A stretch of 64,000 bases of DNA. It comes from Klebsiella huaxiensis. Its GTDB lineage: Bacteria; Pseudomonadota; Gammaproteobacteria; Enterobacterales; Enterobacteriaceae. The notes below the pieces were generated by a model that was not told where the DNA came from, did not search any database, and worked only from the letters and a program-made list of their open reading frames with translations. The stretch lies in assembly GCF_003261575.2 (NCBI RefSeq), contig NZ_CP036175.1, positions 5,580,001-5,644,000 on the forward strand, given 5' to 3'. Below, piece by piece: positions 53,462 through 62,662 of this stretch; position 1 is the stretch's first letter; every line of letters begins with the position of its first letter. The translations under genes were made by a program, and so were the position numbers.

Positions 53462-56400
53462 TCAGGGATACGGTTTCCAGTGAAAGATTAGACTTATTGC
53501 TGCCGGCAGTAGTGTCAGCGTTGCCAGTGTGGCTGAAAGCAGCCCACCAATAATGGCAAATGCCATCGGTCCCCAGAAAACATCCCGGGCAATCGGCAGC
53601 ATCCCGAGAATGGCCGCCGAAGCGGTCAGCATGATGGGGCGTGAACGGTGCAGCGCGGCGACTTTGATCGCCTCATCCGCAGTGAAACCATTTTTCATCC
53701 CCACATCCACTTCGCTAATAAGAATGACGGCATTACGGATGATCATCCCGGCCAGTGCAATGATCCCCAGCAGCGCCACAAACCCCATCGGTATGCCAAA
53801 AGGCAGCATAGCCACAACTATCCCAGGCAAACCAAACGGTGCCATCAGCAGGGCCAGCAGCATCGACGAAAAGCGTTGTAACTGAATCATCAGCAGTAAC
53901 AGCATCACCATCAGCGTGACAGGCAATACCGCATACACTGAGCTGTTTCCTTTCTCCGATTCCACAACCACTCCACCTTCCTCCACACTGTAACCCGGCG
54001 GGAGACTCTCCCGGAAACCGGCAACCACCGGAGAGAGTGCCGATGACACGGTCTCTGCACGAACGCCGGGCGCGGTATCCGACTGAACCGTGATAAACGG
54101 CAACCGCTGCCGACGCCAGATAACCGGATCATCCAGCGTCCATTCTGGCGTGGCGACCTGTCCCAGGGGAACTTTATTCCCGGTCGATGATGTCAGCATC
54201 AGAGCATTCAGTAACGCCGGGTTTTGTCGTGAGGCTTCATTTCCCCGCAGCACCACATCAATCTGGCGGTTACGGTCGCGCAGGGTGGTCACGGTGGTTC
54301 CGGAAAACAGCGTGGCAAGCGTTCCTGCCAGTGACTGAGACGTCATGCCGGTGGCACGCGCCTGCGTCTGATCCACCCGCAGACGGATGACCCGCTCCGG
54401 TTCACCGGACGTCAGATTGACACCCCGGGTATCGGGATTGCGGGCAATCATCCCTGCCAGTTGCGTGGCCAGTTCACGTACACGGGTATTATCCGGCCCG
54501 GATACCCGGTATCTGACCGGCCAGCCCACCGGAGGGCCCAGCTCCAGTGTGGATACCCGGGTTGTGAGCGTACTGAAATCTTTCGACAGGATCTGCTCAA
54601 GCTGTTTCTGCAGCCGGTTTCTCGCCGCTTCATTTTTCGCCACTACGACCAGCTGGGCAATGTTCTCTTTCTGCAGCAGAACATCCATCGGCAGATAAAA
54701 ACGCACAGCGCCGGAACCGATGTAGCTTGAGTAATGGTCAATATCAGGATTATCGCGCAACTTCGCTTCAAACTTCAGGACGTCGCGGTGCGTCTGTGCC
54801 TGGCTGACATTCTGCGGCAGAGTCAGGCTCACCAGCAGCTCCGGGCGATCGGACGCTGGGAAAAACTCACCCTGCATCAGCAGGGCTCCGCCCCCGGACA
54901 ATATCAGTATCGCCAGGGCACAACCGAGTGTCTTGCGCCGGTGCTGCATCACCCGGTCGAGCAGGCGGGTATAATGACGGTGAAAGAAACTGTGCTTATG
55001 TGACTGATGTGAATGCTGTTCCGGCAGTAACCAGACGCCGGTAAGCGGCGAGAAAAGAACCGCAACCAGCCATGAGCTCAGCAGCGCTGTCAGTACCACC
55101 ACAAACAGGGAGTAGCAGTATTCTCCTGCGCTCGATGCCGCAAATCCCACCGGTATAAATCCGGCAATCATCACCAGTGTCCCCGTCAGCATCGGGAACG
55201 CGGTGGTACGAAATACCTGCGTGGCGGCCACACTCAGGGCATCGCCAGCCTCAAGCCGCGACACCATGGCTTCTACGGTGATCATGGCATCATCAACCAG
55301 CAGTCCCAGTGCAATGATCAGGGCACCGAGGGAGATTCGCTGTAGCCCTATTCCGGCCAGTTCCATCCCGGTAAATGTCATGGCCAGCACCAGCGGAATG
55401 GCCACGGCGACCACCAGACCTGCCCGGCTGCCCAGCGAAACAAAAGAAACGGCCAGCACAATAATAACGGCCTCAACCAGCACCTGGACGAATCCTCCCA
55501 CCGCGTCACTGACTACGGCCGACTGGTCTGCCACCTTCTCCACACTGATCCCGTAAGGAAGATGCGTGCGGATCCTGTCCATCGTCGCGTTCAGCGCCCG
55601 ACCAAAATCAACAATATTTCCACCGCGAGCCATCGAAATCGCCAGCCCGAGTGCTGGTTTACCGTTAACCCTAAACTCCGGTGAGGGCGGATCTGCCTGC
55701 TGCAGTGTGACCGTGGCCAAATCGGTGAGTGGGATAAAACGGTTTCCGGTATGCAGCACAATTTGCCGCAGGCTGTCCACGGATGTGAAGGCGCCACTGA
55801 CTTCCACCGACATATTTTCCTGTGATGTCCGGATACGTCCGGCGGGCGTGACGGCATTCTGTGCCTGCAGAGCCGCCGTCACCTGCTGAAGATCGAGTCC
55901 CATTCCCGACAGTTTCAGTGGATCAAAAGCAATCACCACCTGTTGTTCGCTGTCACCCAGCAGCGTAACTTTCCCTGTTCCCGGAACAGCCAGCAGAGAT
56001 GTCCGGATATCATCGACGGTATCGCGTAACTGCCGGGGAGTGAAGCCGTCCGACGTGAAGCCATAAATTGTGCCGTATGTATCATCGAATTCATCATCCA
56101 CGGCCGGGGTGGTGGTGCCGTCCGGCAGGGATGCCCGGATGTCGTCCATCTTTTTCCGCACGCTATACCAGATACCCGCAACCTCTGACGGCGGTGTGTC
56201 ATCACGCAGGTTCACAAAAATCACCGACGAGCCCGGACGCGTGTAACTCTCGATATAATCCAGATGTGGGATTTCCTGGAGCTTCTTCTCCAGCGTGTCG
56301 GTGACGAAACTGACGGTATCTTTTACCGTTGCGCCCGGCCACTGTGCCGACACCACGGCGGTCTTAATGGTAAACGCCGGATCTTCGCTGCGCGGCAGAT

Positions 56401-56521
56401 TTAGAAAGCTCATGACGCCTGTCACCGTGACCATCAGCATCAGAAAAGCCACCAGTTGTCGGTGGGCCAGTGCCCAGGCAGAAAGATTAAAACCGCCGGA
56501 AGCGTGCATAACATTTTTCAT
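53462..56521 (-). CDS. RND efflux pump, inner-membrane permease (TriC-like HAE1)
   Basis: A 1019-residue permease with the standard two-repeat plan of 12 membrane helices and two large periplasmic loops. The start LSAWALAHRQLVAFLMLM..LPRSEDPAFTIKTAVV in pieces, and EKKLQEIPHLDYIESYTRPG, place it near TriC/MdtB-type pumps. Helix 4 has LGLLVDDAMITVEAM with the proton-relay Asp pair. It would expel toxic organic compounds using proton flux. The start overlaps the adaptor stop by four bases. Confidence 0.92.
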   Translation of the reverse strand: MKNVMHASGGFNLSAWALAHRQLVAFLMLMVTVTGVMSFLNLPRSEDPAFTIKTAVVSAQWPGATVKDTVSFVTDTLEKKLQEIPHLDYIESYTRPGSSVIFVNLRDDTPPSEVAGIWYSVRKKMDDIRASLPDGTTTPAVDDEFDDTYGTIYGFTSDGFTPRQLRDTVDDIRTSLLAVPGTGKVTLLGDSEQQVVIAFDPLKLSGMGLDLQQVTAALQAQNAVTPAGRIRTSQENMSVEVSGAFTSVDSLRQIVLHTGNRFIPLTDLATVTLQQADPPSPEFRVNGKPALGLAISMARGGNIVDFGRALNATMDRIRTHLPYGISVEKVADQSAVVSDAVGGFVQVLVEAVIIVLAVSFVSLGSRAGLVVAVAIPLVLAMTFTGMELAGIGLQRISLGALIIALGLLVDDAMITVEAMVSRLEAGDALSVAATQVFRTTAFPMLTGTLVMIAGFIPVGFAASSAGEYCYSLFVVVLTALLSSWLVAVLFSPLTGVWLLPEQHSHQSHKHSFFHRHYTRLLDRVMQHRRKTLGCALAILILSGGGALLMQGEFFPASDRPELLVSLTLPQNVSQAQTHRDVLKFEAKLRDNPDIDHYSSYIGSGAVRFYLPMDVLLQKENIAQLVVVAKNEAARNRLQKQLEQILSKDFSTLTTRVSTLELGPPVGWPVRYRVSGPDNTRVRELATQLAGMIARNPDTRGVNLTSGEPERVIRLRVDQTQARATGMTSQSLAGTLATLFSGTTVTTLRDRNRQIDVVLRGNEASRQNPALLNALMLTSSTGNKVPLGQVATPEWTLDDPVIWRRQRLPFITVQSDTAPGVRAETVSSALSPVVAGFRESLPPGYSVEEGGVVVESEKGNSSVYAVLPVTLMVMLLLLMIQLQRFSSMLLALLMAPFGLPGIVVAMLPFGIPMGFVALLGIIALAGMIIRNAVILISEVDVGMKNGFTADEAIKVAALHRSRPIMLTASAAILGMLPIARDVFWGPMAFAIIGGLLSATLATLTLLPAAISLIFHWKPYP

Positions 56522-57633
56522 TTTTGGTTCTCCGTCAGCACGTTTTCCCCGTCACGTAACTGACTGACCCCGGCAGTGACCACCTGTTCACCGGCTGTCA
56601 GCCCTTTGCGGATGAGCACCGAATCGGTCATATAGGCCGCAATGTCAACGGGTGTCAGGCGCAGGCGATTTTTGCCGGTGTCCACCACGAACACTGCCGG
56701 TTTCTGTTCTTTCCTCGTCAGGGCAGATGCCGGTACCTGAAACACTTCACTGCCGCCCAGGGGTAATGACCCGGTGACCGTCGCCCCCATAGCCATTACC
56801 GCGGGTGCATTCTCAAGGTCATAGCGTACCCGCCAGGTCCGGGTCTGTGTGTCGGCCTGCGGGCTGATGTCACGCAGCGTTCCGGTTACCGACACCGACG
56901 GGTTATCCGCCATACGCAGGGTGAGTGTCTGCTGCTGTTTCAGGGTGTCAGCCAGAGCCCCCGGTACGCTGAAGACCGCATCACGGGCCCCTGACTGCGC
57001 CACCCGCAGGATTTCCTGTCCGGTGGTCACTACCTGTCCCGGACCGGCGCTGACGGTGGTGACCACCCCGGTAACCGGTGAGAGCAGTCGCGCATACCCC
57101 AGACGGTCCGCTGCACTGCTCAGGTCGGCCTGAGCGCTCTGCAGTTTTGCTGTTGCCGTGTCGCGGTTTGTGCGGGCCTCGTCAAGCTGAACCCGGGCAA
57201 CCGCACCCTGCGGGGCAAGCAGCGTCATGCGTCGCAGGTTTATCTCAGCAAGCCTGGCGCTTGCCTCGGCTTCCTGTACTGCCGCCTGAGCACTGCGGTA
57301 CTGATTACGCAAATCGGTATCATCCAGTTCAGCCAGTACCTGCCCGGCAACCACTGACTGCCCCACATCCGTGAGTCGTTTCACCATCCGGCCATCGGTA
57401 CGGAAGCCGATAATCGTCTCTTCATGGGGCAATATTTCACCGGTCATCAGCGTCTGTCCGCCATGATTGCCGGCAGATACCTCCGTGGTCATCACCGGTC
57501 TTGGTGGGACATGGCGGGATACCGGCTCATTATCACAGCCGGTCAGTTGCAGGGCGAGGGCGAAAACCAGGGCTGAGCCCCGTCGCCAGAAAAGCAAAGA
57601 CGCTATCAGGGGGATGAATGAATATGATGGCAT
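56518..57633 (-). CDS. RND pump periplasmic adaptor (membrane fusion lipoprotein)
   Basis: A 371-residue adaptor. A lipoprotein signal ends in the lipobox LTGC-D. Then come lipoyl half-motifs flanking a helical hairpin (AQAAVQEAEASARLAEINLRR, in part), a beta-barrel and a membrane-proximal domain. The ATG at 57633 is five bases after GGAGG; an upstream in-frame ATG at 57660 lacks this. It links the permease to an outer-membrane channel; none is encoded in this operon. Confidence 0.9.
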   Translation of the reverse strand: MPSYSFIPLIASLLFWRRGSALVFALALQLTGCDNEPVSRHVPPRPVMTTEVSAGNHGGQTLMTGEILPHEETIIGFRTDGRMVKRLTDVGQSVVAGQVLAELDDTDLRNQYRSAQAAVQEAEASARLAEINLRRMTLLAPQGAVARVQLDEARTNRDTATAKLQSAQADLSSAADRLGYARLLSPVTGVVTTVSAGPGQVVTTGQEILRVAQSGARDAVFSVPGALADTLKQQQTLTLRMADNPSVSVTGTLRDISPQADTQTRTWRVRYDLENAPAVMAMGATVTGSLPLGGSEVFQVPASALTRKEQKPAVFVVDTGKNRLRLTPVDIAAYMTDSVLIRKGLTAGEQVVTAGVSQLRDGENVLTENQK

Positions 57634-57734
57634 GGCAGCCTCCGGAAAAAATGCTGCCATGAGTAAACCGCAGGTGTGTCCAGATACGTTCGACGAACCA
57701 TCAAGATTTGGTCAAGAAAAGTGAAAAAGAAAAC

Positions 57735-58901
57735 TCATACGGGCAGTTTCACCCGAAACAGGAGTCCGTTCCCCTCTTGCGGGATACTGGCGGTCAGCGT
57801 TCCGCCGTGAGACTCACAAATGGCTCTGGCAATCGACAGACCCAGTCCACTGCCTCCTGAATGACGGGAACGGGAAACATCAGAACGGGTAAACCGGTCA
57901 AACATCACCGGCAGAAAATCCGGTTCGACGCCCGCGCCGTAATCCCGGAAGGAGAACGTCCAGTAGCCTGACTGAACGGAACCCTGTATCGTTTGCTTCC
58001 CGCCTTCCGTCGCGTAACGCAGTGCGTTCTCCATTAAAATGGTAAAGACCTGTCCGATTCGCAGCGGGTCCGCACAACATTCTCCCGGAGGGATATCCGT
58101 GTCGTAACCGAAATGCCCGGCGGTAGCCTGTGGCCGTAGCCAGGCAATCTTTTCCTGCAGTAATCCGGCGGGTGAGAAGCGTTGTTTATTCAGCGTAAGC
58201 TGCCCTGCATCAGCCAGTGAGAGCAGGTGCAAATCATCAATCAGACGGCTGAGGCTCAGGAGCTGGTTCATCACCATATTCATCTGCGCTTTATCAGCCG
58301 GGAATACGCCGTCCATCATTCCCTGTAGACGGCCCACCGCGGCCGTCAGTGGAGAGCGCAGTTCATGCGCGGCTGCAACATGAGATGCCCGTAATTCCCG
58401 GTCATAACGTTCAAGTCTTTCGGCCATGGTATTGAAGTTCTGCGTAAACAACATCAATTCAGAGGGCGCACTTGCATCCATTTTTGAGCGAGTGGTAAAA
58501 CGCCCCTGCGCTATCGCTGCGGAGGCTCGCGTCAGCAGACCGAACTGCCGGGCGAGAGGCCGGGCGGCCAGCAAACCGAGCATAATTATCAGCGGTGTCA
58601 CAAACAGGACCAGCCCTCCCAGCGTCAGCCAGTCTGTTGACGCAATGGACGGATCTGAGAACTGCAGTCCGTACCAGTCATCAATAATTTCATGGTAACG
58701 GATGCGATTAAGATCGGGATTTTCCCGCAGATGCAGAAATTCCTGTCGTACCGCCTCCGGCATCCGATGCTGTACCCAGGCATCCAGCAGGGCAAAACGC
58801 AGCCACATGCACAGGGCGATAAGCACGACACTGCCGGCCGCCAGCGACAACACCCTGACGCAAATCCAGCGCCATAATGAACGGGACTCTCTTTTTTTCA
58901 T
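57735..58901 (-). CDS. Sensor histidine kinase
   Basis: A 388-residue kinase: two membrane helices (~12-35 and ~90-112) around a ~55-residue periplasmic loop, a HAMP domain, H-box HELRSPL, N-box ENALRYA and G-boxes DYGAGVE and GGSGLGLSIA. It overlaps the regulator gene by four bases (ATGA). The small sensor loop suggests detection of envelope or membrane signals. It is likely to control the adjacent pump and MipA genes. Confidence 0.92.
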   Translation of the reverse strand: MKKRESRSLWRWICVRVLSLAAGSVVLIALCMWLRFALLDAWVQHRMPEAVRQEFLHLRENPDLNRIRYHEIIDDWYGLQFSDPSIASTDWLTLGGLVLFVTPLIIMLGLLAARPLARQFGLLTRASAAIAQGRFTTRSKMDASAPSELMLFTQNFNTMAERLERYDRELRASHVAAAHELRSPLTAAVGRLQGMMDGVFPADKAQMNMVMNQLLSLSRLIDDLHLLSLADAGQLTLNKQRFSPAGLLQEKIAWLRPQATAGHFGYDTDIPPGECCADPLRIGQVFTILMENALRYATEGGKQTIQGSVQSGYWTFSFRDYGAGVEPDFLPVMFDRFTRSDVSRSRHSGGSGLGLSIARAICESHGGTLTASIPQEGNGLLFRVKLPV

Positions 58902-59593
58902 GGCTGCAGATACCGGTAACCGATCCCTCTCACGCTGGTCAGCACACCGCTGACCCCCGCTTTTTCCAGTTTGCGGCGTAGGTTATAGATGTGTGTATCA
59001 ACCACCCTCTCCAGCGCATCACTTTCCGGCAGGCAGTGTTCAAGCAGCGTCTGACGGGAACAGACGCTCCGGGGGCGGGTCATCATCATGTCCAGCAGTG
59101 AAAACTCGGTGGGGGTCAGCTCAAGGTGCACCCGGTTTTCATCGTGAATAACAGCGACTGACATGGTGTCCCGGTTGAGTTCAACGGCCCCCACCCGGCG
59201 ATAATTTTCAGCGCTAGCATGCGCTGCCGCCCCACGCCGTAACACCGCCTGCACCCGGGCCACGACCTCACCCGGATCATAAGGTTTGACGACATAATCA
59301 TCCGCACCGAAGCGTAAGGCCCCGATACGGTCCGGGGCCTCGCCCATTGCGGTGACCATTATCACGGGAACATCGGATTCGCGGCGCAGCCGGCTGAGTA
59401 TTTCTGTTCCGGTCATACCCGGCAGCATGATATCAAGCAGAATAAGTGCAGGATGCTGGGTAAGGGCGGCTTCAAGTCCTGCTTTTCCATCATGGGCCAG
59501 TATGACCCCGAAGTTTTCACGGCGAAGATAGGCTTCGAGCACATTCGCCGCATCCCGGTCGTCCTCGATAATCAGAATACGTTTTGTGTTCAT
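58898..59593 (-). CDS. OmpR-family response regulator
   Basis: A 231-residue regulator with receiver domain (IIEDDRDA acidic pair, phospho-acceptor in LLDIMLPG, Lys in VVKPYDPGE) and winged-helix DNA-binding domain (VVDTHIYNLRRKLEKAG). Similar to BaeR-type regulators. First gene of the regulator-kinase pair, divergent from mipA with 130 bases between. Confidence 0.93.
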   Translation of the reverse strand: MNTKRILIIEDDRDAANVLEAYLRRENFGVILAHDGKAGLEAALTQHPALILLDIMLPGMTGTEILSRLRRESDVPVIMVTAMGEAPDRIGALRFGADDYVVKPYDPGEVVARVQAVLRRGAAAHASAENYRRVGAVELNRDTMSVAVIHDENRVHLELTPTEFSLLDMMMTRPRSVCSRQTLLEHCLPESDALERVVDTHIYNLRRKLEKAGVSGVLTSVRGIGYRYLQP

Positions 59594-59723
59594 TCATTCT
59601 GCCTTGATGGTTTCTTGATGGTTTCCACGCTGAGTCTTGATAAAGCATCGTCATAATCCACTGCGGGTGGCCGGGCGGGTCACAGCTTACCGTAATGCAT
59701 AAACATAAAACGAGGGATATATG

Positions 59724-60506
59724 ATGGCAACGTATTCGTCTGTAACAGGGTGTACAGTGATCCTGCTGGCAGCGACCTGCGGGTCCGCTATTGCCGACAG
59801 CGGCAATCAGGATGGAGTGACGGTGGGGATAATGGGAGAAAACGCCCCCCGCTACAGTGGCGCGGATAAGCAGCACTGGACAGTGATGCCTTCCCTGCAG
59901 GTCCGTAAAGGCGCGTTTTTCTTCGACTCAACAAAAGGTATCGGTTATGACCTGCAGACGGATAATGGCCTCTATTTTGAAAATGCGTTCGGATACAGTT
60001 TTGGCCGTGCCGATCAAAATTCATCGTGGCGCGATGGTTCTGACAAACTGAAAGGAATGGGAAACATCCGTGGTGCACTGAACACGCAGGTTGCTGTTGG
60101 CTGGCAGGTGAACAGCTGGTTTACCCCGGAAATCCGTGCAACTCTGCCGCTGACGGATTCACAGGGGGTACAGTACCAGGCCTCGCTGACGCTCGTGCCC
60201 TGGCAGAACGACACAGATACGGTTGCCCTGCAGGGCGCGGCACTTTTTGGTGACGCCCGGTACATTAACACCTGGTACGGCGTTAATGCTGCCCAGAGCC
60301 GCACAACCGGTTTCCGGGAATACAACCGTAGCGCAGGATTTTATGCTACGCAGACTACCCTGAGCTGGCAGCATCAGTTTAATGAACACTGGGGCACCCT
60401 ACTGGGCGCTTCATATGCCTGGCTTGCGGATAAAACCAGTGACAGTCCTGTTGTGTCAGCGCGAGACAATATCAGCGGTTTTGCTGGTATCAACTGGACA
60501 TTCTGA
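59724..60506 (+). CDS. mipA: MipA/OmpV-family outer membrane protein
   Basis: A 260-residue precursor with signal peptide (CTVILLAATCGSAIA-D) and a beta-rich MipA/OmpV body (GIMGENAPRYSGADKQHW, VMPSLQVRKGAFFFDST, ending GFAGINWTF with terminal Phe for outer-membrane insertion). Such proteins are scaffold or stress porins often controlled by a neighbouring two-component system. GAGGG precedes the start by seven bases. Confidence 0.88.
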   Translation: MATYSSVTGCTVILLAATCGSAIADSGNQDGVTVGIMGENAPRYSGADKQHWTVMPSLQVRKGAFFFDSTKGIGYDLQTDNGLYFENAFGYSFGRADQNSSWRDGSDKLKGMGNIRGALNTQVAVGWQVNSWFTPEIRATLPLTDSQGVQYQASLTLVPWQNDTDTVALQGAALFGDARYINTWYGVNAAQSRTTGFREYNRSAGFYATQTTLSWQHQFNEHWGTLLGASYAWLADKTSDSPVVSARDNISGFAGINWTF

Positions 60507-60612
60507 CACGCCAGGAACTGGCAGAGTCTCCGAAAAGTGGACTATCAGAAACATATATTTGAATGTTGATATCAGATGATGTTTTGCGAGTCATCTACTG
60601 GCTTGGAAATGG

Positions 60613-60694
60613 CTTCAAGCCCTGAGTGATATATCACCGGAAGATTACGAGCAGGAGCATGTACTATTACACTTTCAGTGGAGTGGATTATAAG
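60613..60694 (+). pseudogene. Transposase C-terminal scrap
   Basis: The reading LQALSDISPEDYEQEH followed by a stop resembles the C-terminal end of IS3-type transposases. Too short for firm assignment. Confidence 0.35.
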
Positions 60695-61086
60695 CGCAGG
60701 ATAATAGCATATGAGGACAGCATTAAAATTCATTACATTCCCAAATCCTTTATCTATATTCTCGCTAGTATAAAATCATGTATAGCGAAAGAAAACCCTA
60801 GCACCTTAAATAAGACCGCACCGACAGTCTTTTGCGCCGAGGTTCTTCTCCCCCCCATAAACAATGACCACGAAAATATCAGGAAAACTACGACATCACA
60901 TGTCAGATGGGCCGAATCCCAGCTTAACCAGAATTGACGAATGAATACTTGAAAAATTTGACATAAATTGAATATCGTCATTCCATAATAGTATGGGCAT
61001 AGTACGAACTGCCAGCTAGTTTGTTCCGTCCGTTGAGTCTCTAACTGACTATTATTTTAAGACTAACATATCAGTCTCTTTGATTT
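60695..61086. other. ~390 bases without a supported gene
   Basis: An open frame of ~100 codons spans part of this (from 60626) but its composition is poor and it has no family similarity. Confidence 0.4.
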
Positions 61087-61323
61087 TTAGATAGCAATAA
61101 TATTTGCTGATATTACTTCATTGAGTACTTCTACCGCCATACTGGCATCAAGATTCTTGACCGACACATAGACCTTTATATGAGCCTCCACGCTATCGAG
61201 AATTATCTCGAACGTACGGTCAAGCTCTTCTGGATAGTAGTTCATCACGCTGTCGAACACGCTATTGTACGATGCCCTGACAATCCCATTACATACCGTA
61301 AGGAATAAGGCGATATTTCTCAT
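61087..61323 (-). CDS. Hypothetical 78-residue protein
   Basis: The sequence (MRNIALFLTVCNGIVRASYN, then acidic helices ending VISANIIAI) could be a small helical protein. There is no clear ribosome site and no family I recognise; the surrounding DNA is IS debris, so it may be spurious. Confidence 0.25.
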   Translation of the reverse strand: MRNIALFLTVCNGIVRASYNSVFDSVMNYYPEELDRTFEIILDSVEAHIKVYVSVKNLDASMAVEVLNEVISANIIAI

Positions 61324-61350
61324 TCAGAACTGAATCACATGCGGTAGCAG

Positions 61351-61699
61351 GAGGATGAAAATCAGCTACTGAAGAAACAGGTGGCTGGCCTGAGTGTGGA
61401 CAAGGAGATGCTTCAGGAGATGCTGAAGCAAAAGTTCTAAGGCCGGCACAGAAATACCAGTCGGTGCATTCTCTGCGGGAAGCATATCGTATCAACGCCT
61501 ACCGGGGACGCGGGTTACTAATGCAAAGCAGAACTGTTTAACCGCCGCTATCGGACATAAATACTGGATTTTAATCTATTTAGAACTCAGAATGAGGTAC
61601 GGGAGAATTACATTATGCTGGCTGAGGTAATACAATAACGAGCGGCCTCATGAATCTCTGAATAACCTGATACAGGAAGAGGTATCGGCTGATGACTGA
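61351..61699 (+). pseudogene. IS3-family (IS407-like) element scrap
   Basis: OrfA end reads EDENQLLKKQVAGLSVDKEM then a stop at 61440. Degraded OrfB pieces follow: VHSLREAYRIN and, near 61640-61699, RPHESLNNLIQEE, with many stops. The ~425 bases after it (to 62125) hold no gene. Confidence 0.6.
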
Positions 61700-62125
61700 A
61701 AACCCGGAGCTATCAAGAAGTGCATGGAACAAAAATGGCATGCTTAAACTTACAGCGTTTGGTTTACGTATACTTCGCTCTTCTTACTTTTTATGATGAT
61801 AAATTTGGCATACCACCCTGTTCTTAATATATTTAAAAAAAACCAAATACTCCCTCCACAAATACTTGACGTCACATGATACATTAATGAGGCCTTAAAA
61901 GAAAAAACCGATGATTTAGTAAATCACACATAAATATTGAACACAATACATTTAACATAGAGAAAAAATTAGTGAGTTAAGTAATAGACATATTAAATCA
62001 AAACTACAACTCAAGACATCTAAACACCCCACCATGGTGCATAATAATAACAGAAATACTTCTAACCGTAAGGATACATGATAAAAAATGGTTACCACAG
62101 CGGGGAGGTAACCATTTTTAGTTAA

Positions 62126-62317
62126 CTACTCTCTCGGAGGAAAACCTGCCTCACGTAAAGCATTAGCAACTTGTTCAGTAGATAAAGAAGTTTTCACTTC
62201 GATCTTACGAGTCGGTGGATCAGTTATGATACTTGCCTCAGGATCAATATTTTGAATCACTTTAGTCACTGTCCGGGCACATCCGCCGCATGTCATATTT
62301 TCTAGATGTAATTGCAT
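62126..62317 (-). CDS. copZ: CopZ-like heavy-metal-binding chaperone
   Basis: A 63-residue HMA-domain protein with the metal loop MTCGGCAR and ferredoxin-like pattern ending ALREAGFPPRE. It would carry Cu(I) in the cytoplasm to a pump such as CopA. It stands alone under a CueR-type promoter ~28 kb from copA. Confidence 0.88.
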   Translation of the reverse strand: MQLHLENMTCGGCARTVTKVIQNIDPEASIITDPPTRKIEVKTSLSTEQVANALREAGFPPRE

Positions 62318-62348
62318 ATATATATCCTATTTAGTTGTAGTAACTTCA

Positions 62349-62379
62349 ATGATAGAACTTGCCACCGTTGTAAGGTCAA
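62349..62379 (-). promoter_or_regulatory. CueR-type promoter of the copZ-like gene
   Basis: Minus strand TTGACC (62379-62374), dyad ACCTTAC-AACGG-TGGCAAG, -10 TATCAT (62354-62349), 19-bp spacer. The transcript start would be ~25-30 bases before the ATG. Confidence 0.75.
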
Positions 62380-62662
62380 GCCCTATCGCCAAAAATTTTC
62401 GTGCTTATATTCTCTGACTAAGCGTTTCACCTGAGGTGGGGATATATACTGCCCCAAAGTATTTCAAGTAAACCGTTCAGTTGTGCTTTCTGCCGGCTGT
62501 CGGGCAACAAGACGAAGACGTAGCAGTCCTCGCAGTAAAAGAAGTGGTTGCCGCGCCGTAACCCCTTATCCCTACGACAATGCAATACGCGGGCGGTTTT
62601 ATCCCTCCACCCACGTATTGCCGACCTTATCGCCAGACAGTGGCGTTAACCTGCCCGGAGAG
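62380..62662. other. Intergenic, no gene seen
   Basis: About 280 bases with GC-rich DNA at the right; no supported frame or RNA. Confidence 0.4.

Noticed and set aside
53347..53553. Plus-strand frame overlapping the end of the pump gene
   Set aside because: Half of it is antisense to the RND permease; only the part before 53461 might be a gene remnant.
60626..60937. 103-codon open frame right of mipA
   Set aside because: Composition is unlike the neighbouring genes, there is no ribosome site, and its first part overlaps a transposase scrap in another frame.
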